Part shown: piece after piece, positions 59,063 to 64,000 of the stretch
Layout: each line of letters begins with the position of its first letter
How positions within the stretch are numbered: the stretch's first letter is position 1
From: Flammula alnicola
Lineage: Eukaryota; Basidiomycota; Agaricomycetes; Agaricales; Strophariaceae
Reading direction: 5' to 3'
NCBI GenBank assembly: GCA_015499995.1
Contig: JADNRV010000008.1
Location: forward strand, 186,001-250,000
DNA length: 64,000 bases
Notes under the pieces: generated by a model
Database searches by the model: none
Told to the model about the DNA's origin: nothing
The model's input: the letters and a program-made list of their open reading frames with translations, nothing else
Made by a program: the position numbers and the translations under genes

Positions 59063-61534
59063 CTACCAAATCCGCTTAACCATGGTATAACGTGTGAGGT
59101 CCTCGAGCTTCACTCTCCCTTTCATTTTCCCGTGTTCTCCGGCCTTATTCTCTCCCATCTCCGACGTATGAGGCACATCGTCACGATCGCTGTCCAAAAG
59201 CGTTTTAAGCTTTTTGTTGTACAACTAGAAAGAAAGGAAGGAAAACATCAGTTTCTGCTTTGAACGGTAACGATATATGCATAATCTCAAGTACCTGTTC
59301 TTCTTTTCCTTCACCAATGGGATCTCGACCAAAATCATTTACGACATCCGCAGCTTCGCGCTCCTCCATTCCGGCTCGACGTCGGGTAGCATAGCTGAGC
59401 AAATTGACTCCTATTATAATCTTGATGACCACGAAGCTGCATGGAGAATCCAAGTTAGACATAAGTCAATTACCCGAAATAGAATCAGCCCAACGAACCA
59501 GAGCCAGAACAAGACTCCCATCACTGCCCAGGTCATGTAATGCATGATCTCGGCATTGCTGAGCGATCTTATTGTCCATGTCCACGGAGAAGCGAAGTCT
59601 GAACTGGAAGAAACATGAGGCCAATGGACTGAGATCCAACCAGAATGGCGAGCGCGGCCAGTGGGAGCGAGGCAAAACCAAGTCGACGAGCAACAAGCGG
59701 CGACTGATCCACATATGAATGCTTCAGATAAAACATTAGATTCGAGCTGCTGAAAAAAGAGGCTGAAACTATCACACACCTTCCTTACGCCGCGTCTTCC
59801 AACAGCGCTCATGCTGGACAGATCTCGACATAGAACGTCGATGTAACGCTCGTAGACAGATGGTCGAATATGGTTGAATTTGTGATGAACGCGTGCTTCA
59901 GCCAATCCACGAGCATCTCGGATACCATTACTGTCAGGACCGGCTATTGGCAAGAACGTTGTCAGAATGCAGGTGTCTGAGAAGAAGAGAAACGAACATA
60001 TGATATCGTCCACAGTATATTGTTCCCTCGGACCCAACCAAAACTTTTTGGAAGAACGAAGCCTCCTGTGAAGTCGAATTCCGTTCCGCTCAGTTCAATG
60101 AGGTTACGAAATGCGACGATGCTCAGCATAATGGAGAGACTGAATCTTTCAACAATATCTAGCGAGATTTCGAAGGTAATGGTTAGAATAGATTCAACGA
60201 ATGTTGAAAGTTGCTTTCTCACCAGCACAAGTTATTTGGAAAAGACTATCCTTCTCGAATTTCTTGAAGACGCTTCCTTTGATCTCGACGAATTGATTGG
60301 ACACCAAAAGCGTCAGAAGTGCATGATCATATGAGTTTATGGCGACATTAAGTGAAATTAATTGATAGACCATCACAAGAGCATGAGCCACTATAGACGT
60401 CGAGTAAGAATACGTGGCAGAAAACCGAAGGAAAATGGCACACACCGTTGTAGGCCAATGCTAGGAAAAAGAATAAGAATGGCCGAAACGTATCAGTCGA
60501 GACGGGAACTCGACGTGATAAAGGTTCAAGAGTTGAACGCGAGAATAAGCAGTCAAGGATGTCCTGGCCGATGGATGCGCATAGGCGGTCTCCGATCTAT
60601 AAATGAAGATTTGTTTGAGTTGAATGATACAAGGTCTATTGCAAGAACAGGTCACCTCAAGGGCGTTGAATATGACATAGAGTTTGATGGTCTCTTGACC
60701 TCGAATTGTGTGGTATATTTTACTTGCATCTGTTAGGGGGTTTAAAATCAAAAGCGAAGTAACCAACAGGAGTGCTCTCAGCAGGTCAGCTTTTTGAGAT
60801 GGAGGAAGAGATGGAGCGGATCGTCGGAAGAGATTGGCAATGAAGGGAAATAGTGCCAAAACAAAACGTATGGGCAGGATGGTGAAGGTGTAAAGGAAGG
60901 AGTCAAAGCAAAGGATGAAGCCAAAGCCTATGATCTGCAGAGGATTTATTTCTTGAGTTCCGGAATTGTCATTACTTCATTAGCAGCGCACCTTCTCCAT
61001 TGCCACTGGCATGCTCAAGAAATTACTGACGCGCTCCCATTTCAGCTCCTGGTGTGAATCAAAGTCCGTAGCCAGCAACTCTTCGCGTAGATAGTCCCAC
61101 AACGAAAACGGAGCATCGTAAGATTCTGATTGCCGTGGTGGTGTATTGTTAAATGTCGGAGATATAGGCGAGACAGGCGTTGCAGGTGAAAAGGGTCGAG
61201 AAGGTTGGAGTGGAGTGGGTGGTAAGGAGGCGTAGGCTGTTGGGTGGGGTCTTTTCTCAAATAAGCTCCTAGTGGGAGAGGCTGAACGTCCGCGTATCCT
61301 TGATTCATATAGAAGTGTGGATTGGTGGTCTTCATAGTCAGATCCATCAGTAAGATGTGGTCGTTGGTAGACATGGAAGGCAGTCCGCCCTGAAGGACTC
61401 AGGGATGTTCTTCTGACTACCGGAGATGGAGCTGAGGCCAAAGATTTCGGTGAACCATTGGGCCATCCCGCTGCGTCAGAGGACATCCGTCGCCTAAGCT
61501 TGCGAGATCGTCTCGAACCGTGTTGAGGTGCCAT
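59063..61534 (-). CDS. TAPT1-family multi-pass membrane protein (Emp65-like)
   Basis: ATG 61534 begins a basic, Ser/Pro-rich cytoplasmic region (MAPQHGSRRSRKLRRRMSSD to RPFSPATPVSPISPTF). The conserved core begins FSLWDYLREELLATDFDSHQ then ELKWERVSNFLSMPVAMEKV, the family hallmark. Further exons read ALFPFIANLFRRSAPSLPPS, ADLLRALLLVTSLLILNPLT, DASKIYHTIRGQETIKLYVI, VMVYQLISLNVAINSYDHAL, LTLLVSNQFVEIKGSVFKKF and DIVERFSLSIMLSIVAFRNL. The tail is hydrophilic and ends LEDLTRYTMVKRIW with a stop at 59063-59065. TAPT1/Emp65 proteins are ER membrane proteins; the yeast member partners Slp1 to protect soluble proteins during folding. About 650 residues in many small exons. Confidence 0.88.
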
Positions 61535-62076
61535 GAGCGCCGAAAAGCTTCAACAACGTGAGACAACCAGTAGTATGCAAATGATGTCTAGATTGTTTTG
61601 AATGGGTTTAGAACAGTACTTGTCTTGATAATAAGAAAAGTAGTTTCAAAGCTTAGCTTAAGGTCAACATGGACTTTGGCTGACTGCGGCCACTGGCACT
61701 TGGCGCGTTGTCACGTCAAACATCATGTGACTTAACTCAATCCACGCCGAATGCCGAGCCGGTTCAGTAAACTGGACCCACATGGACCAACCAATGCTGT
61801 CATGTAACGCGCGAATCGATTCGAACTCCAGCCCACTGTCTTTAGTGTCGGTGAGAAAACAGTTATATTTGATGCAAGGAGTGTGGCCATGATGTACATC
61901 TAGTACATAACATCGGAGTACAAATGAAAGGAGAGTGTGGCATGTACAAGCAATACACGATAGAGTAACAAACGGAAGGAGTTTTAGGCGTGGTTCCAAA
62001 GATATATTTACATATTGATTTGATTGGCATTGTGTAATTTGTTTTCTTAGAAAAATTGTTCAAAGGCTTGCGCGCA
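61535..62076. other. TAPT1-family gene promoter region
   Basis: About 540 bp between two minus-strand genes. Apparent minus-strand coding here is the out-of-frame run-on of the upstream gene after its one-base break near 62327. Confidence 0.45.
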
Positions 62077-63448
62077 CTAGTAAGCGCGACGACTGTGCTT
62101 TCCATAGGAAGTACTATTGTCTTCAGATCTCTTGTAGTATGCAGGATGGGGAGGAAGATGATAGCCGTGCTCTGTCGCTTCATTCTGGTTCGAGTTGAGC
62201 CTGGTCCTCTGGATGGTTCGTGGCTGGCGAGTACTAGTAGGAGAGGAAATATTCGCATTCGCAGCGCCATAAGCAGAAGCGTCAGATTCCTTGCGGGAAC
62301 GAATATTAAGTGGAGCCGTAGTATTGGGGCAGAGGCGTTGGAGTTCATGCGAGAGCGAGAGTAAAGTTGAGCAGTGTCATATTTAGTCGCCGCTGGCTGG
62401 ATAACGACGCGTTGGGCAGTAGGACCATCCCTATAGCGTGCATTCGCACTTCCGAGAGTCATGTACGCGCGAAGGTCCTTGGAGGGCGGATTGGGGTTTG
62501 AGTTGAATCTCTGGTGACCAGGACGTTTGCGGATAATACTTTCGTCCCGAAAGATGGCCGGAGAGGCCCAAGCGCGGGGCTTGACTGGTTCCATGTACCC
62601 AAGGGGTGGAGCGTTAAAGGCAGTATTATTAGTAGAGGCACTGCGCTGGTGTGGCACACGAGTCGCAGCCTCTCTCGCAGGTTCTTGGCTTATTTTTCGG
62701 CTGCGATACATGGGGTCGATGGTCAGGTTAGGCGGGAGAAGATCCTCGAGTGGGACACCCTCTCTTCCACCCCGAACAGGGAACGGACCGAAAGGATTGT
62801 AATGTGGCGTGGAAGGCATTTGTCCGTCACCTCTATCAAGACCAAGTCGATGCCCGCCCGACTTATGGGGTGCAAGAAGAGGCTCTTGAACAAGCTTTCC
62901 ACCTTTGTGAAGCTCGGGAGAGCGACCCAGAGGTGTAGTGAGAGGAGGAATGGGAAGCTCGGGCGGGGGAGTAGGAAACTGATCCAGAAGGTCGATATGG
63001 ACCTCTTTCTGGGTCTCCTTGCGAGATCGTTTGTGCTTGCGAGGTTCTTTGGGAGGAGGGGTAGGAGGACGCGGTTCGTAGGCATCCGGATGCTCATCGT
63101 CTGCATGGTTATTGCCAGTGAAAGGGTGCTTAGGGCGATCGCGGTTAATATCCATGATAACCCTTATGTTGGACGTCGTCAGCGGTAGTTTGCCAGTATA
63201 GACGGGTCTGTGGGGGCGCTCGTTGTAGAATTCGGGGTCAGTACGAGCGGGACGGAGTGGCATGGATCGCGAATGTCTCAACGTCTTGTCGCGGATTTTC
63301 TTCTTCGTAGGCCGCGCCTGAGGGAACCTCGGGTCTGAGTCGTTAGACAACCTGCAGATGTCATATTTAGATATTTATGTGCTAAGGAAAATTAGGCGTG
63401 AGCTCACTTTTCCTTCAAGGCATCGCGCATTTTGCGAAGGGAATCCAT
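62077..63448 (-). CDS. Basic, proline-rich protein of unknown function
   Basis: Exon 1 encodes MDSLRKMRDALKEK and joins LSNDSDPRFPQARPTKKKIR across a 58-nt intron. The rest is one long exon: low-complexity, basic and proline-rich, with PRPPTPPPKEPRKHKRSRKE, FPTPPPELPIPPLTTPLGRS and RRPVYTGKLPLTT-like text, and many Ser/Arg phospho-site patterns. No domain, signal peptide or membrane segment was seen; it is probably disordered. Near 62327 a run of four C (minus strand) must have been five: adding one lets the tail read TTAPLNIRSRKESDASAYGA to a stop at 62077-62079 (ending YGKHSRRAY). Without it the frame runs on into an unlikely Cys- and Leu-rich sequence to 61863. Confidence 0.65.
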
Positions 63449-64000
63449 GTTGGGATACACTTATTGGAAGGTTAGAACTGGAAGTTTGGGTAGGGTTTGG
63501 GGGTTTGGGTAGGATTGGAAGGTTGGGTGAGCAGAGGTCAAGGTTTCGAGACCAAGGGGAAAAAATAGGGCGAGTGTGAGGATACTAGAAGATGGGTTAC
63601 AAGGGAGCCTCAAGATGGCCGGAATTTATATGCCAGGAAAAGCGTCAACAGAGAAAAGCAAGTGAGTGGCTCGTCCATTGTTTCTCTGATCAACAATATA
63701 TCAGAACTGGGCCAGTGTCAGTATATCATATACCAATAGTGGCCCTCTCTTCGGAGATATCCCGCATTAGGTAACAAGCCCTGCTAAAGCAGGCCAGCTG
63801 AAGGCCCACACAGGATTTTCCTGCATTTCGTCCTCGCAAGTAACGATCGCGTTAAGTTTTTTCTTTCTAGAATCCAGAATAGAATTATGCAACGTATGCT
63901 TCAAATCATACTATGCATTGTCTCCAAGATAAAACTTGATCTGGAGAATCAATGCCTCCGGAAGCCCCGAGCATTTGGGAAGATGGCGTCTCGTGTACTA
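63449..64000. other. Promoter side of the proline-rich gene, no gene seen
   Basis: Upstream of the start at 63448 the DNA is a plus-strand G-rich stretch (63476-63530 with repeated TTGGGTAGG and GGGTTTGG units), equal to a C/A-rich promoter on the coding strand. No gene was recognised up to the window end. Confidence 0.4.

Noticed and set aside
61863..62076. C-terminal extension of the proline-rich gene rich in Cys and Leu
   Set aside because: It is an out-of-frame run-on after a one-base break; the next frame continues the normal composition to a stop at 62077.

Overview
The window is nuclear DNA of a filamentous basidiomycete, most likely a wood- or litter-decaying agaricomycete. Genes are dense, on both strands, and cut by many introns of about 40-70 nt with GT..AG ends. 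The content includes families typical of Agaricomycetes: DUF6533 membrane proteins, a glyoxal oxidase, CBM1-bearing glycoside hydrolases and Git3-like seven-helix receptors. No RNA gene, CRISPR array or organellar sequence was seen. Gene coordinates are full extents from start codon to stop codon, introns included.

Layout. 0-7 kb: the 3' end of one paraoxonase-like gene, a small DUF6914-type gene, a complete paraoxonase-like paralog, 40S ribosomal protein S0, and a DUF6533 membrane protein. 8-15 kb: two transcription genes converge, CTR9 (Paf1 complex) and ADA2 (SAGA). 15-19.3 kb: a GH27 alpha-galactosidase with an N-terminal CBM1. Its first intron carries a 739-bp inverted-repeat transposon, and a second, TA-flanked miniature element lies upstream. 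19.5-25.5 kb: a tandem duplication of a ~3-kb unit, each copy holding a seven-transmembrane receptor gene. 26.7-36 kb: glyoxal oxidase, a protein kinase, and a proline-rich coiled-coil protein. 36-40 kb: a GH92 alpha-mannosidase. 42-46.7 kb: a PAQR receptor divergent from peptidyl-tRNA hydrolase, then a GNAT acetyltransferase. 46.8-49.5 kb: an MFS transporter of the anion:cation symporter type. 50-53 kb: a zf-HIT protein divergent from an Xaa-Pro aminopeptidase. 53-64 kb: an unrecognised minus-strand gene, SPO11, an S/T-rich single-pass membrane protein, a TAPT1-family membrane protein, and a proline-rich protein of unknown function.

Two themes stand out. First, enzymes and sensors of plant or fungal carbohydrate use (GH27-CBM1, GH92, glyoxal oxidase, two Git3-like receptors, an MFS carrier) lie among housekeeping genes. 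This is not an operon, and joint function is only a suggestion. Second, at least ten conserved genes, including CTR9, ADA2 and the aminopeptidase, have isolated one-base reading-frame breaks. Each is explained by one missing base, often in a short run of identical bases. Most apparent pseudogenes here are therefore probably base-call or assembly artefacts, and broken frames should not be read as gene loss without checking.
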